Source: an uncultured Clostridium sp.
Lineage (GTDB): Bacteria; Bacillota; Clostridia; TANB77; CAG-508
Assembly (NCBI GenBank): GCA_947244325.1
Contig: CAMXJY010000007.1
Coordinates: forward strand, 1 to 64,000
Direction: 5' to 3'
Length of the DNA: 64,000 bases
Shown one piece after another: positions 45,970 to 56,941 of the stretch; position 1 is the first letter of the stretch; each line of letters begins with the position of its first letter. The position numbers and the translations under genes are program-made. The notes under the pieces are model-generated. The model saw only the letters and a list, made by a program, of their open reading frames with translations, searched no databases and had not been told where the DNA came from.

Positions 45970-47127
45970 CTATCCAAAAATTCCTTTTTTCTTTATTGGT
46001 GGTTGTTCATTCATTGTTTTTGCAAGTTGTGTTAATAAATCTCTTTGCTCTCGTGTTAATTTCTTTGGAGTTTGAACTACTACTGTAAATACAAAATCTC
46101 CTCTCCAATTTCCATTTACACTTTTAAATCCTTTATTTTTAATAGTAAATTTTGTTCCTGTTTGAGTTCCTTCTGGTATTTTATATTTTTCTTTTGTTCC
46201 ATCAACCATAGGAATCTCAAGTTCTGTTCCTAGTGCTGCTCCTGCAAATGTAATCGGTATTTCACATAATACATGCTCTGCTTTTCTTGAATATATACTA
46301 TGTCTTTTTATATGAACTACTATATATAAATCTCCGTTTGTTCCACCATTTGAACCAACTTCACCTTCTCCTTTTAATACAATAGTTTGACCTTCATCAA
46401 TTCCTTGTGGAATTTTTACTTTTAATTTTATTGATTTTTTAACAATTCCTTTTCCCCTACATTCTGGACATGGTTCTTTTATAACTTTTCCTGTTCCACC
46501 ACATTGTGAACATACTTTTTGTGTTGACATTTGACCAAATGGAGTTGTTACTACTTGTTTTATTTTTCCTGTTCCATTACACATTGAACATTTATCTGCT
46601 GTTGTTCCTCTTTTTGCTCCACTTCCATTACATGATGTACATTTTTCGTTTCTATTTATACTTATTTCTTTTTCAACTCCAGAATATGCTTCTTCAAAAG
46701 TAATATCTAAATTAATTTTTAAGTCTGCTCCTCTTCTTACTCCATTAGAGCTTCTACTTCTTGTAGATCCTCCACCGAAAAATGATGAGAATATATCTCC
46801 TAAATCGCCAAAATCACTAAAGTCTGAAAATCCGCCAAATCCGTCAAATCCTGATCCATAAGAGTAATATCCTCCACCTTGACCACCACCGAAATTTTGT
46901 GGTCCATCAAATCCAAATTGGTCATACATTTGTCTTTTTTGTTTATCTGAAAGAATTTCATACGCTTCATTTACTTCTTTAAATTTTTGTTCTGCTTCTT
47001 CTTTATTATCAGGGTTAGCATCAGGATGATATTGTTTTGCAAGCTTTCTAAATGCTTTTTTTAGTTCTTCATCAGTTGCGTTTTTCCCTACGCCTAATAC
47101 TTCATAATAATCACGTTTTTGAGCCAT
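45970..47127 (-). CDS. dnaJ: Chaperone protein DnaJ
   Basis: 385 residues. J-domain with HPD (QYHPDANPD), a Gly/Phe-rich linker ([21 protein letters not shown]), four CxxCxGxG zinc repeats ([40 protein letters not shown]) and the C-terminal substrate-binding domains. Co-chaperone stimulating DnaK. Last gene of the heat-shock operon. Confidence 0.98.
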   Translation of the reverse strand: MAQKRDYYEVLGVGKNATDEELKKAFRKLAKQYHPDANPDNKEEAEQKFKEVNEAYEILSDKQKRQMYDQFGFDGPQNFGGGQGGGYYSYGSGFDGFGGFSDFSDFGDLGDIFSSFFGGGSTRSRSSNGVRRGADLKINLDITFEEAYSGVEKEISINRNEKCTSCNGSGAKRGTTADKCSMCNGTGKIKQVVTTPFGQMSTQKVCSQCGGTGKVIKEPCPECRGKGIVKKSIKLKVKIPQGIDEGQTIVLKGEGEVGSNGGTNGDLYIVVHIKRHSIYSRKAEHVLCEIPITFAGAALGTELEIPMVDGTKEKYKIPEGTQTGTKFTIKNKGFKSVNGNWRGDFVFTVVVQTPKKLTREQRDLLTQLAKTMNEQPPIKKKGIFG

Positions 47128-47150
47128 TATTATCTTATCCTCCTTAAGTT

Positions 47151-47510
47151 CTATACATATTTCTTTTTGTTTTCTTCTTCATAATTTCTATTCAAATTTG
47201 TGTGATATTTTTCTAAATATACTTTAGTAAATTCCTCTGCAGATATATCTAATCTATTCATAACTTCTATGTAATACATCAAAACATCACTTAATTCTTC
47301 AATAAATCTATTTCTTATTCCTTCGTCATTCATTATGTTATCGATTTTTTTCTTCTTTATAATTGATATGCATTCACCAATTTCCTCAACCATAAATAAT
47401 ATATGATCTTTTGCATGCTGTGGATCCATATCATGCCATTTTTCTTTGTTTAACTCATATAACTTAAATTGCATTTCTTTCAATTCTGATATTTTTAAAT
47501 CTTTTTCCAT
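47151..47510 (-). CDS. MazG-like nucleotide pyrophosphohydrolase
   Basis: 119 residues. The helical MazG fold with the metal-binding motif MVEEIGE (about residues 41-47) and [12 protein letters not shown] further on (E-x2-E...E-x2-D). Such enzymes hydrolyse (d)NTPs to monophosphates and help remove damaged nucleotides. It is located between dnaK and dnaJ, which is an unusual insertion into this operon and might place it under heat-shock control. Confidence 0.88.
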   Translation of the reverse strand: MEKDLKISELKEMQFKLYELNKEKWHDMDPQHAKDHILFMVEEIGECISIIKKKKIDNIMNDEGIRNRFIEELSDVLMYYIEVMNRLDISAEEFTKVYLEKYHTNLNRNYEEENKKKYV

Positions 47511-47572
47511 ATAAAATTAGTTCCTTTCTTAAAGTTATTATGAAAAACAATTTTTACTTTTATAATAGCTAT

Positions 47573-47605
47573 ATAGAGGCCAGAGAATATATTTTCTGAC
47601 CTCTC
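47573..47605 (-). terminator. Hairpin between dnaK and mazG
   Basis: GAGGCCAGA / TCTGACCTC arms. On the minus strand no strong T run follows, so it may only reduce read-through from dnaK to the mazG-dnaJ genes or protect the mRNA end. Confidence 0.45.
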
Positions 47606-47663
47606 TTATAACCATTATAATTAATTCTATATTTACTAATCTATCCCTAATGAGTCAAAAGTA

Positions 47664-49550
<1,887 letters not shown>

Positions 49551-49643
49551 TTATTACATACATTTTTATATACCTTAATCAGGCTTGTAGTTTTCTTTTG
49601 TTTATTTATAATAATTTTTAATTATTAACTAAATTAATATATC

Positions 49644-50129
49644 TTAATTAGCAACTATAACCATTGAATGTCTAACTACTTTATTACCAATTTTATATCC
49701 TTTTCTATATTCTTGAACAATTTCTTGCTCTCCTTTAGTACTATCTTCAACATGGCTTACTGCTTCATGATATTCTGGATTAAATTTTTGTCCTAATGTT
49801 TCAATTTCTTCTAGTCCTAATCCTTTTAAAGCTTCTTGAAATTGTCTTGCTACTAATTTTACTCCATCTTGATACTGAGTATCTTCTGTTTTGGCTTCTG
49901 CTGCTTTTTCTAGATTATCCATTATAGGAAGCATTGTTGCTACAACATCACCTGTAATCATTCCATAAATACTTTCTTTTTCTTTTTGACTTCTTTTTTT
50001 GTAGTTTTCAAATTCTGCAAGTAATCTTTTATATCTATCATCTAATTCATCATATTCTTCTTTAGATACAGTTTCTGCTTTTATTATTTCTTCATTATTC
50101 TCGTTTAAATCTTTCTCTTCGTTTTCCAA
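49644..50129 (-). CDS. grpE: Nucleotide exchange factor GrpE
   Basis: 161 residues, with an acidic Glu/Asn-rich N-terminus, a long helix (YKRLLAEFENYKKRSQKEKE, the GrpE signature) and the C-terminal beta domain FNPEYHEAVSHVED...KVVRHSMVIVAN. It exchanges ADP from DnaK. Between hrcA (18 bp) and dnaK. Confidence 0.97.
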   Translation of the reverse strand: MENEEKDLNENNEEIIKAETVSKEEYDELDDRYKRLLAEFENYKKRSQKEKESIYGMITGDVVATMLPIMDNLEKAAEAKTEDTQYQDGVKLVARQFQEALKGLGLEEIETLGQKFNPEYHEAVSHVEDSTKGEQEIVQEYRKGYKIGNKVVRHSMVIVAN

Positions 50130-50146
50130 AATACTTCCTCTCCTTT

Positions 50147-51175
50147 TTAAAATTTTCCATTTTTAAAATCATCATTTAATTTTTTGCTTATATATTTCAT
50201 AACTGAAATTACTTTTGAGTAATCCATTCTTGTTGGACCAATAATTCCAATTGTTCCTATATCTTTATCTTCTAATAGGTGATTAAAAGTTACTATACTA
50301 AAATTCTTTAATTCTTCTTTTTCTGTTTCTTCACCTATATATATATTTATATTTTCTGCTACACCTGTATTTAAAACATCTGCAACTAAATCTTTTGCAT
50401 CTAATACATTTAAAAAATCTTTAGCTACATCTACTTTTTTAAATTCAGGCATATCTATTACTTTGTTTGCACCATCCAGATACACTTGTTGTGATTCAAT
50501 AATTATTTTATTTATTTCTTCAATTACTTTTTTTATAATGTTAATACCTGTTTTCATTTCATTCATTATGAATTCTTCTAATGGTGAATTCATTGTTTCT
50601 AATGGTTTTCCTACTAACTTATTTTTAAATATATAAGTTAAATCATCTACTTGTTGTTGCTCAATATCTTCATCGAATTTAATAATTGATTCTCTTATTA
50701 TTCCTGAATCTGTAAGTATTACCGCCATTAAAACTCTGCTTCCTAATAAAACAAATTTTATATCAATTATTGTATGATTTTGAACATCAGGTGCTATTGT
50801 TATAGTTGTATAATGAGTTATTTCTGATAATGTTGTTGTTGCAATTCTAGTTAGCTCTTCTAAATCATTTACTTTAGTTTCTAACCTTTCTCTTATCATT
50901 TCCATTTCTTTTTTACTAAGTTTATCATCTCTTATTAACTCATCTACATAGTATCTATATCCTTTTTGAGATGGTATACGCCCTGCAGATGTATGTGGCT
51001 TTTCTAGAAATCCTATTTTTTCTAATTCTGCCATTTCATTTCTTATTGTAGCACTACTACATTCTAATTCTCGTACTAAATTTCCTGAACTTACTGGCTC
51101 AGCTGTTTCTATATATTCTTCAATTATAGCTTGTAGTATTTTCTTTTTTCTTTTATCTAATTCCCCTGACATCAT
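50147..51175 (-). CDS. hrcA: Heat-inducible transcription repressor HrcA
   Basis: 342 residues. N-terminal winged helix (SGELDKRKKKILQAIIEEYI, SSATIRNEMAELEKIGFLEKPHTSAGRIPS), GAF-like middle and a C-terminal IGIIGPTRMDYSKVISVMKYIS. It binds the CIRCE element just upstream and autoregulates the operon hrcA-grpE-dnaK-mazG-dnaJ. Two adjacent ATG codons at the start; the second follows AGAGGTGAA at better spacing. Confidence 0.98.
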   Translation of the reverse strand: MMSGELDKRKKKILQAIIEEYIETAEPVSSGNLVRELECSSATIRNEMAELEKIGFLEKPHTSAGRIPSQKGYRYYVDELIRDDKLSKKEMEMIRERLETKVNDLEELTRIATTTLSEITHYTTITIAPDVQNHTIIDIKFVLLGSRVLMAVILTDSGIIRESIIKFDEDIEQQQVDDLTYIFKNKLVGKPLETMNSPLEEFIMNEMKTGINIIKKVIEEINKIIIESQQVYLDGANKVIDMPEFKKVDVAKDFLNVLDAKDLVADVLNTGVAENINIYIGEETEKEELKNFSIVTFNHLLEDKDIGTIGIIGPTRMDYSKVISVMKYISKKLNDDFKNGKF

Positions 51176-51185
51176 TTCACCTCTT

Positions 51186-51212
51186 TTAGCAAACTTGATG
51201 TTTGACTGCTAA
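51186..51212. promoter_or_regulatory. CIRCE operator (HrcA binding site)
   Basis: TTAGCAGTC-N9-GTTTGCTAA read on the minus strand, close to the consensus TTAGCACTC-N9-GAGTGCTAA with changes only in the inner positions. It immediately follows the -10 of the hrcA promoter and ends 11 bp before the start codon. Confidence 0.88.
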
Positions 51213-51213
51213 T

Positions 51214-51242
51214 ATAATATAACTTTATTATATGTTTGTCAA
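51214..51242 (-). promoter_or_regulatory. Promoter of the hrcA operon
   Basis: TTGACA (51242-51237), 17-bp spacer, TATTAT (51219-51214) on the minus strand, directly upstream of CIRCE. Confidence 0.8.
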
Positions 51243-51340
51243 GTGAAATTTATAAATATTTTTTAGTTAATAAGTATTATATTTGAAAATATTTTTTATA
51301 TTTTCAATTTTATTTTTATAAAAATATTTATAATTTATCA

Positions 51341-52474
51341 CTATATAAATTCTTCAAATACTATGTTCGCTAAGTCAAGTCCTTTGCTTGTTAGTTTTAT
51401 GTTGTCTAAGTCTACTTCTATCAAGCCTTCTTCTGTAAGTTTACTTATTTCAAATCTAAAATAAAATAGTGGATTTATTCTAAATTTCCTTTCAAATTCT
51501 GATATACTTATTCCTTCTATTTTTCTTAATCCTATCATCATAAATTCTTTTGCTTTTGATTCTCTAGTTTGTTCTTCATGAACTATTATATTTTTACTAA
51601 ATTCATTATTTTCTATATTCGTTATATATTCTTGTAAATTATCTATATTAGAAAATCTTTTATTATCCATGTATGAATGTGCTGCTAGTCCAAATCCTAG
51701 ATATTCTTCTTGATTCCAACAATCTAAATTATGTTTTGATTCAAACCCATTTCTAGCAAAATTAGAAATCTCATAATGCTTAAATCCATTTTTCTCAAGT
51801 ATTCTCTTAGTTTTCCAATACATTTTTCTCTCTATTTCTTCATCTACATATTTTAATGTTCCATTATCTAACATGTTCTTTATTTCTGTATTTTCTTCTA
51901 CTATTAAAGAATATATTGAAATATGTTTTGGTTTTAAATTTATTACTTCATATAGACTATCTATCAACTCTTTTTCTGTTTGAGTTGGAATTGAAAGCAT
52001 TAAATCAACATTAATATTTTCAAATTCTTCTTTTACAATATTATAAGTATCTAAAAATTGATTATAATTATGAATTCTTCCTATCAAATCCAAAATTCTA
52101 TCATTAGTAGATTGAAGTCCAATACTTATTCTGTTTATTCCACACTTTTTATATTCTAATATTTTTTCTTTGCTCACTGTTCCAGGATTAATCTCTATTG
52201 TTATTTCTGCATTTTCTGATATTTTAAATTTTTTACTAATCTCTTTTAATACTTGACTTATATACTTTGAATTTACTAAAGATGGAGTACCTCCTCCAAT
52301 ATAAATTGTTGTTATTTCTTTATTTTCTAAAATATCTTTATTTTTTATTTCTTCTATTAAACTTTTAAAATATTTTTCTTGAATATTCTCATCACAAGAA
52401 AAAGAAATGAAATCACAATATTTACATTTCTTTTTACAAAATGGTATATGTATATAAATCCCAAATCTTTCCAT
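51341..52474 (-). CDS. hemW: HemW-like radical SAM protein (coproporphyrinogen oxidase homologue)
   Basis: 377 residues. The radical SAM cluster motif CKKKCKYC is at residues ~14-21 in IYIHIPFCKKKCKYCDF, followed by YIGGGTPSLV, INPGTVSKEKI, RISIGLQSTND and HYEISNFARNGFESKHN with the C-terminal HemN-type domain. HemW handles haem trafficking rather than coproporphyrinogen oxidation. Downstream of whiA by 18 bp. Confidence 0.93.
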   Translation of the reverse strand: MERFGIYIHIPFCKKKCKYCDFISFSCDENIQEKYFKSLIEEIKNKDILENKEITTIYIGGGTPSLVNSKYISQVLKEISKKFKISENAEITIEINPGTVSKEKILEYKKCGINRISIGLQSTNDRILDLIGRIHNYNQFLDTYNIVKEEFENINVDLMLSIPTQTEKELIDSLYEVINLKPKHISIYSLIVEENTEIKNMLDNGTLKYVDEEIERKMYWKTKRILEKNGFKHYEISNFARNGFESKHNLDCWNQEEYLGFGLAAHSYMDNKRFSNIDNLQEYITNIENNEFSKNIIVHEEQTRESKAKEFMMIGLRKIEGISISEFERKFRINPLFYFRFEISKLTEEGLIEVDLDNIKLTSKGLDLANIVFEEFI

Positions 52475-52492
52475 TTTTATTCCTTTTATATT

Positions 52493-53353
52493 TTATTTTC
52501 TTTGTCTTAAATCTTCAGCAATTTCATGAATTTTTTGTAATCTGTGATTTACTCCTGATTTTCCTATTGGATTTTCAAGCAATTCTCCTAAAACTTTTAA
52601 ACTTGCATCTGGATTTTCAAGTCTTAAAATAGCAATTTCTTTTAAATAATCTGGTAATTCATCAAACTTTTTCAAATTTTGTATAAGTTTTATATCATTT
52701 ACTTGATCTACTGATGCATTTATAATTTTATTCAAATTAGCTGTTTCACAATTTACTAATCTATTTACATTATTTTTTATTTCTTTTGTTACTCTAACAT
52801 CTTCAAAATCAAGTACTCCTTTATTTGCTCCAATTAAAGCTAAAAACTTTGATATTTCCTCTGCATCTTTTATATATAAATAATATCTATTTTTATTTTC
52901 AAGTAATTTTAAAGAAATCCCAAAAGATTTACATATATTTAAAATATATTCAGCATTGTTCTTTTCTTGAAATATCATCTCTAAATGATATTGTTTATTA
53001 GGATCTGTTATTGAACCTGCCCCTAAAAAACTTCCTTTTACAATCGCTCTTTGAACTTCTTCATCTTTATCTATCTTAATCTGCATAAATTCTTCTACGT
53101 TTTCATTTTTTTCTATTGTTGCAACAAAAACTTTTCCTCTAACATTTGGTTCATATTCAATTTGAAGATTAAAAAGTATTTTATAAAATCTTTCAATATT
53201 GAATTCATTTTCTGTTACAAATTCTAAAACATTATCACTATTGGTAGTATTTCCAGTTAAAATATATCCTAAAAATTCAGATTCCAATATTTTAAGATTT
53301 TTCAAATTATTTACTTTTGTTAATTCTTCTTTTATATCTGATGAAAAAGACAT
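52493..53353 (-). CDS. whiA: DNA-binding protein WhiA
   Basis: 286 residues from ATG 53353 (AAGGAGAG upstream; the frame to 53374 lacks a site). N-terminal LAGLIDADG-homing-endonuclease-like domain (SFSSDIKEELTKV, FLGAGSITDPNKQYHLEMIF), C-terminal HTH with ANLNKIINASVDQVNDIK and LRLENPDASLKVLGELL. In Gram-positive bacteria WhiA affects cell division or sporulation. Followed closely by hemW. Confidence 0.95.
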   Translation of the reverse strand: MSFSSDIKEELTKVNNLKNLKILESEFLGYILTGNTTNSDNVLEFVTENEFNIERFYKILFNLQIEYEPNVRGKVFVATIEKNENVEEFMQIKIDKDEEVQRAIVKGSFLGAGSITDPNKQYHLEMIFQEKNNAEYILNICKSFGISLKLLENKNRYYLYIKDAEEISKFLALIGANKGVLDFEDVRVTKEIKNNVNRLVNCETANLNKIINASVDQVNDIKLIQNLKKFDELPDYLKEIAILRLENPDASLKVLGELLENPIGKSGVNHRLQKIHEIAEDLRQRK

Positions 53354-53428
53354 TTTTCTCTCCTTTTTATCCATTTGATAATTAACATTTTGTATCCTAT
53401 AAAATATTCATTAATATACACATATTTA

Positions 53429-54280
53429 CTATACTTGTGCCACTACAACTCTATCATTTCCAGATAAATCTTTTTTTGAATATATATTTTTGTACTCGTT
53501 TTCTTTAAATAATTTTTCAAGTGATACTCTTTGATTATATCCAATTTCAAAGGCTAAATATCCTTCTGAATTTAAGTATTTCTTAGATTCTTTTATTATT
53601 TTTTTATAAAAATCTAATCCATCTTTTCCACCATCTAAAGCAATTATTGGTTCTTTCTTTACTTCTTCTGATAATGTTTCTATAATTTCTGTTTCTATAT
53701 ATGGCGGATTTGAAACTATTATATCAAACTTGTATAATTCTGAAATCTCTTCAAAAATATTTGATTTAAAAAATAAAACATTTGCACTATTTTTCATTGA
53801 ATTTTCTTCTGCAATTTTTAATGCTTTTTCACTTATATCTGATGCATAAACTAATGCTTTATTTCCTAAAATTTTAGCAAGTGATACCGCTATTGCTCCA
53901 CTTCCTGTGCATAAATCTAATATCCTAATTTCTAACTTTTCCTTTTTTATTTTACTTGCAATAGAAATAATTTCTTCTACTAAATTTTCTGTATCTGGTT
54001 GTGGAATAAGAACATCACTATTCACAAAAAAATCAAATCCCATAAATTCTTGATGATTTAAAATGTATTGAATAGGTTCATGATTTTTTAATCTTTCTAT
54101 TTTATTTTTATATAATTCATATAATTCATTATTTATCTCTTCATCACTATGAATTATTAAATATTCTTTTTCTTTATCTAAAGTATTCGCAAGTAGTCTT
54201 CTAGCACTTAATTTACTATCTTCAATTCCATTTTTCTCAAGTAATTCTATACTTTCTTTTAAAACTTCAGATATTTTCAT
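53429..54280 (-). CDS. prmC: Peptide chain release factor N5-glutamine methyltransferase
   Basis: 283 residues; start at 54280 (MKISEVLKESIELLE) with AAAGGTG upstream. SAM-binding motif LDLCTGSGAIAVSLA and the catalytic NPPY in IIVSNPPYIET. N-terminal helical domain recognises release factors. It methylates the GGQ glutamine of RF1/RF2. prfA is not next to it here; a long non-coding region with 6S RNA lies upstream. Confidence 0.95.
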   Translation of the reverse strand: MKISEVLKESIELLEKNGIEDSKLSARRLLANTLDKEKEYLIIHSDEEINNELYELYKNKIERLKNHEPIQYILNHQEFMGFDFFVNSDVLIPQPDTENLVEEIISIASKIKKEKLEIRILDLCTGSGAIAVSLAKILGNKALVYASDISEKALKIAEENSMKNSANVLFFKSNIFEEISELYKFDIIVSNPPYIETEIIETLSEEVKKEPIIALDGGKDGLDFYKKIIKESKKYLNSEGYLAFEIGYNQRVSLEKLFKENEYKNIYSKKDLSGNDRVVVAQV

Positions 54281-54350
54281 ATTTATCACCTTTTATTGAT
54301 ATTTGCTACTTAGTTTACCATGTTTTCTTTTAAAAATCAACTTGTAAACT

Positions 54351-54400
54351 ACAAATTTTGCCGAAGGCTTTAGTTGTTAAAATTATTTTCCTCGTATAAT
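54351..54400 (+). repeat. Dispersed intergenic repeat, tail fragment (copy G)
   Basis: CTACAAATTTTGCCGAAGGC and TTTAGTTGTTAAAATTATTT ending GTATAATAAAA; it matches the distal part of copies A, B and H. Confidence 0.45.
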
Positions 54401-54402
54401 AA

Positions 54403-54591
54403 AAAAAGCCCCACGTCTAAGCCGTAAGTTGAAAGAATTTTTATGGACCTGTACTCACACAGGTGGGTGCCCTCCTAAATACTCATGGGTTTCTTACATA
54501 AATGCAAGCATACACGCCATATCTAGAGTTCGAGCTCCCTTCTCCAAAACTTGTAGGTTCTAAAAATTCTGTCTATACGCACTACGCAGGG
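54403..54591 (-). ncRNA. ssrS: 6S RNA
   Basis: Read on the minus strand the ~189-base RNA begins CCCTGCGTAGTGCG, contains GAACCTACAAGTTTTGGAG and AAGGGAGCTCGAACTC, then AGGGCACCCACCTGTGTGAG with ACAGGTC closing a hairpin, and ends CTTACGGCTTAGACGTGGGGC with a T run. Blocks, order and length agree with the 6S RNA of clostridia. It binds the housekeeping RNA polymerase holoenzyme and adjusts promoter use in stationary phase. A -10-like TACAAT lies just upstream. It occupies most of the 634-base gap 54281-54914. Confidence 0.85.
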
Positions 54592-54748
54592 AAAATTATT
54601 ATTTAATTTATATTGTATATTTATATTACCATATAAATATATGAGTTTCAAATTTATATTTGGTCATTTTTCTTGATTTTTCTTAATTATTCGTTTTATT
54701 TTTAAATTGATTTATCGTTATTCTTGATTTTTCATATGACTTTATTAT

Positions 54749-54811
54749 TTGTGATTTTTTAAAATTTATGCTATAATTAAATAAGTTCGTGGTTTTTTTA
54801 GCTACGAACTT
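54749..54811 (+). other. Consensus promoter running straight into a terminator hairpin
   Basis: TTGTGA (54749-54754), 17-bp spacer and TATAAT (54772-54777) on the plus strand predict a start near 54784, where the hairpin AAGTTCGT / ACGAACTT (54783-54811) with TTTTTATTTTA begins. Any transcript would be only ~30 bases. The purpose is unknown. Confidence 0.45.
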
Positions 54812-54849
54812 TTTATTTTATATATTAATTCAAATTCTATATAAAATTA

Positions 54850-54925
54850 CTAAAAAAGTGGATGATATTTAGCATGCAAAATTTCTAGATTCGTCAATAT
54901 CTTTGTTTTGTGTGTCAATCTTGCT
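54850..54925 (+). repeat. Degenerate proximal part of the dispersed repeat (copy C)
   Basis: AAAAAAGTGGATGATATTTA, GCAAAATT and TATCTTTGTTTTGTGTGTCA follow the block order of the proximal half of copies A and B, with many changes. It touches the 3' end of the radical SAM gene. Confidence 0.35.
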
Positions 54926-55814
54926 TAGTAAAATCTGGAACATATTGTTCTTCATTATCTTCTAAGTCTTGCATATATCCATTTAATTCTAATTCATATA
55001 CATATTCTTCTATTTGCTTATACTCTTCTAAGTTTAATTTTCTATTTATGTCATTTGTTTCATTTGCTTTATATGTTGGAAAATATTGCGCCATAATACT
55101 TATAATTACATCATTACTAATATTTTCTTTTATCCACTTTAGTATCATTTTACTATTTCTTATATGATTTGGTAAAACTAAATGTCTAATTATCAAACCT
55201 TTTTTTAATAATCCTTTTTCATCAAAAATTGGTTTGCCTACTTGATTATACATTTCTTTTATAGCTTCTGTTGCCATATTAAAATAATTACTAACTCCAG
55301 ATAAGTCTTTTGCAAGTTCATCATAATAATATTTTAAATCTGGTAAATATATATCAATATATCCATTTAATAATTTTATTGTCTCTGGCTTTTCAAATCC
55401 GCTTGTATTATATACTATTGGAATCTTTAGTCCTTTTTCTTTTGCAATCTTTATTGCTTCTATTATCTGTGGTACATAAATTACTCCAGTTACTAAATTA
55501 ATATTATTTGCTTTTAAATCTTGCAATCTTAAAAATTCATTTGCTAGTTCTTCTATACTTATTTCTTTTCCTAATAGTTCTTGACTTACTTTATAATTTT
55601 GACAAAACTTACATTTCATATTACAACCAGTAAAAAACACTGTACCAGAACCATTTTTTCCACTTATACATGGTTCTTCATAATAATGTAAATTAGCAAG
55701 TGCTATTTTTACTTTGCTACCTGCCTTGCATCTACCTAGTTTTCCTTCAGCTCTATTTACTTTACATTCATGAGGACATAATGTACACTCTTTTAAATAA
55801 TTTTCTAGATCCAT
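54915..55814 (-). CDS. Radical SAM protein, PflX/PflA-like activating enzyme
   Basis: 299 residues. N-terminal cysteines CTLCPHECKVNR and CKAG precede the radical SAM motif CNMKCKFC in VFFTGCNMKCKFCQNY (about 62-72), typical of the PflX group (COG1313). Later: GVIYVPQIIEAI, YNTSGFEKPE, DIYLPDLKYY and RHLVLPNHI. It likely generates a glycyl radical or similar modification; the target is not in this window. Confidence 0.88.
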   Translation of the reverse strand: MDLENYLKECTLCPHECKVNRAEGKLGRCKAGSKVKIALANLHYYEEPCISGKNGSGTVFFTGCNMKCKFCQNYKVSQELLGKEISIEELANEFLRLQDLKANNINLVTGVIYVPQIIEAIKIAKEKGLKIPIVYNTSGFEKPETIKLLNGYIDIYLPDLKYYYDELAKDLSGVSNYFNMATEAIKEMYNQVGKPIFDEKGLLKKGLIIRHLVLPNHIRNSKMILKWIKENISNDVIISIMAQYFPTYKANETNDINRKLNLEEYKQIEEYVYELELNGYMQDLEDNEEQYVPDFTKQD

Positions 55815-55874
55815 TTTACTTTCTTTCTATAGTATAAATTTGCTATGTTTTAATTTTATAATTTAATATCTGTA

Positions 55875-55940
55875 CAAATATTGACGAAGCTTTTATATAC
55901 TAATAGGTTTTGAGAACTTTCCTAGTATATAAAAAATTAA
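55875..55940 (+). repeat. Dispersed intergenic repeat, tail fragment (copy D)
   Basis: TGTACAAATATTGACGAAGC, then TATACTAATAGG...CCTAGTATATA forms the terminal hairpin with internal GAACTTTCCTAGTATAT. A weaker related hairpin follows at 56051-56105. Together these occupy the 307-base gap 55815-56121. Confidence 0.45.
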
Positions 55941-56050
55941 TTTTCAAAATTCTTTATAATATGTATAAATTATAACACCTTAAAGCTGAAAATATCAACA
56001 TATAAATATATCAAAATTTATCTTAATGTAACTCTTTTCTATATTATAAA

Positions 56051-56105
56051 TTTTTCCAAAAGTTTTATTTATTATGAAACCTGTGGAGTTTCATACAAAA
56101 TAAAA
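56051..56105 (+). repeat. Possible dispersed repeat tail (copy E)
   Basis: TTCCAAAAGTTTTATTTATT followed by ATGAAACCTGTGGAGTTTCAT, a hairpin GAAACC / GGAGTTTC and TACAAAATAAAA. Same layout as other tails, weak sequence match. Confidence 0.3.
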
Positions 56106-56121
56106 ATGCTCAAATTATATA

Positions 56122-56820
56122 TTATTCTTTTATTTCTTTAGATAATTTCCATATTGCTTTACTCTCTATTCTTGAAACATATGAACGACTTATATTCATC
56201 ATTTTTGCAATTTCTTTTTGAGTTCTTGGCTTATCTCCATTTAATCCAAATCGTAATTCTATAATTACTTTTTCTCTTTCTTTTAATATATTTTTCATTT
56301 TTTCATATAAATTTTTTATTTTAAATTTTAAATCAACTTCTTCTTCAACATTTCTATCATTATTTTCTAATACTTCTTGAAGTGTTACTTCATTATCATC
56401 TTTATCTTTTCCTATTGGTTCATTAAGATACACATCCATTGCTCTTTTTTTGTTGCTTCTTAAATACATTAAAATCTCATTTTCTATGCATTTCGCAACA
56501 TATGTAGCTAATTTAAAACTTTTATCCATATCAAAACTATTTATTCCTTTTATGAGCCCTATACTTCCTATTGATATTAAATCATCTTGCTCAACATTAC
56601 TTGAAGAATATTTTTTAGCTACATGTGCAACCAATCTTAAATTTCTTTCTATTAAAATATTTCTTGCTTCATCATCTCCTTCTTTCATTTTTTCTAAATA
56701 TATCTTTTCTTCTTCTGGTGTTAATGGTTCAGGAAACAAATTTCCACTTTGTATGTAACCAACACCAAATATAATTTGATTTAAAAATATAAGAATATTT
56801 GATATAGAAAAACTAAACAT
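56122..56820 (-). CDS. sigK: Sporulation sigma factor SigK
   Basis: 232 residues. The hydrophobic N-terminal ~28 residues (FSFSISNILIFLNQIIFGVGYIQSGN) look like a pro-sequence removed by SpoIVFB, followed by FPEPLTPEEEKIYLEKM, region 2 NLRLVAHVAKKYSSSNVEQDDLISIGSIGL and region 4 TQKEIAKMMNISRSYVSRIESKA. Mother-cell late sporulation sigma. The gene is not interrupted by a skin-type element. Monocistronic. Confidence 0.94.
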   Translation of the reverse strand: MFSFSISNILIFLNQIIFGVGYIQSGNLFPEPLTPEEEKIYLEKMKEGDDEARNILIERNLRLVAHVAKKYSSSNVEQDDLISIGSIGLIKGINSFDMDKSFKLATYVAKCIENEILMYLRSNKKRAMDVYLNEPIGKDKDDNEVTLQEVLENNDRNVEEEVDLKFKIKNLYEKMKNILKEREKVIIELRFGLNGDKPRTQKEIAKMMNISRSYVSRIESKAIWKLSKEIKE

Positions 56821-56905
56821 CTATATACCTCCATTAATTACATTTAACTTATAATTTTAGTATATGTAATTTTTTCTTCTTTGTGCCTGACCATAAAAAG
56901 AAAAA

Positions 56906-56933
56906 TCGATTCAGGTTATTATACCTAAATCGA
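56906..56933 (-). terminator. Terminator of the SleB-like gene
   Basis: TCGATT-AGGT / ACCT-AATCGA arms with one mismatch; the minus strand continues TTTTTCTTTTTATG, right after the stop codon. Confidence 0.8.
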
Positions 56934-56941
56934 CTTTCTTT

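Noticed and set aside
56122..56820. skin-type interruption of sigK
   Set aside because: The gene is continuous over all sigma regions.
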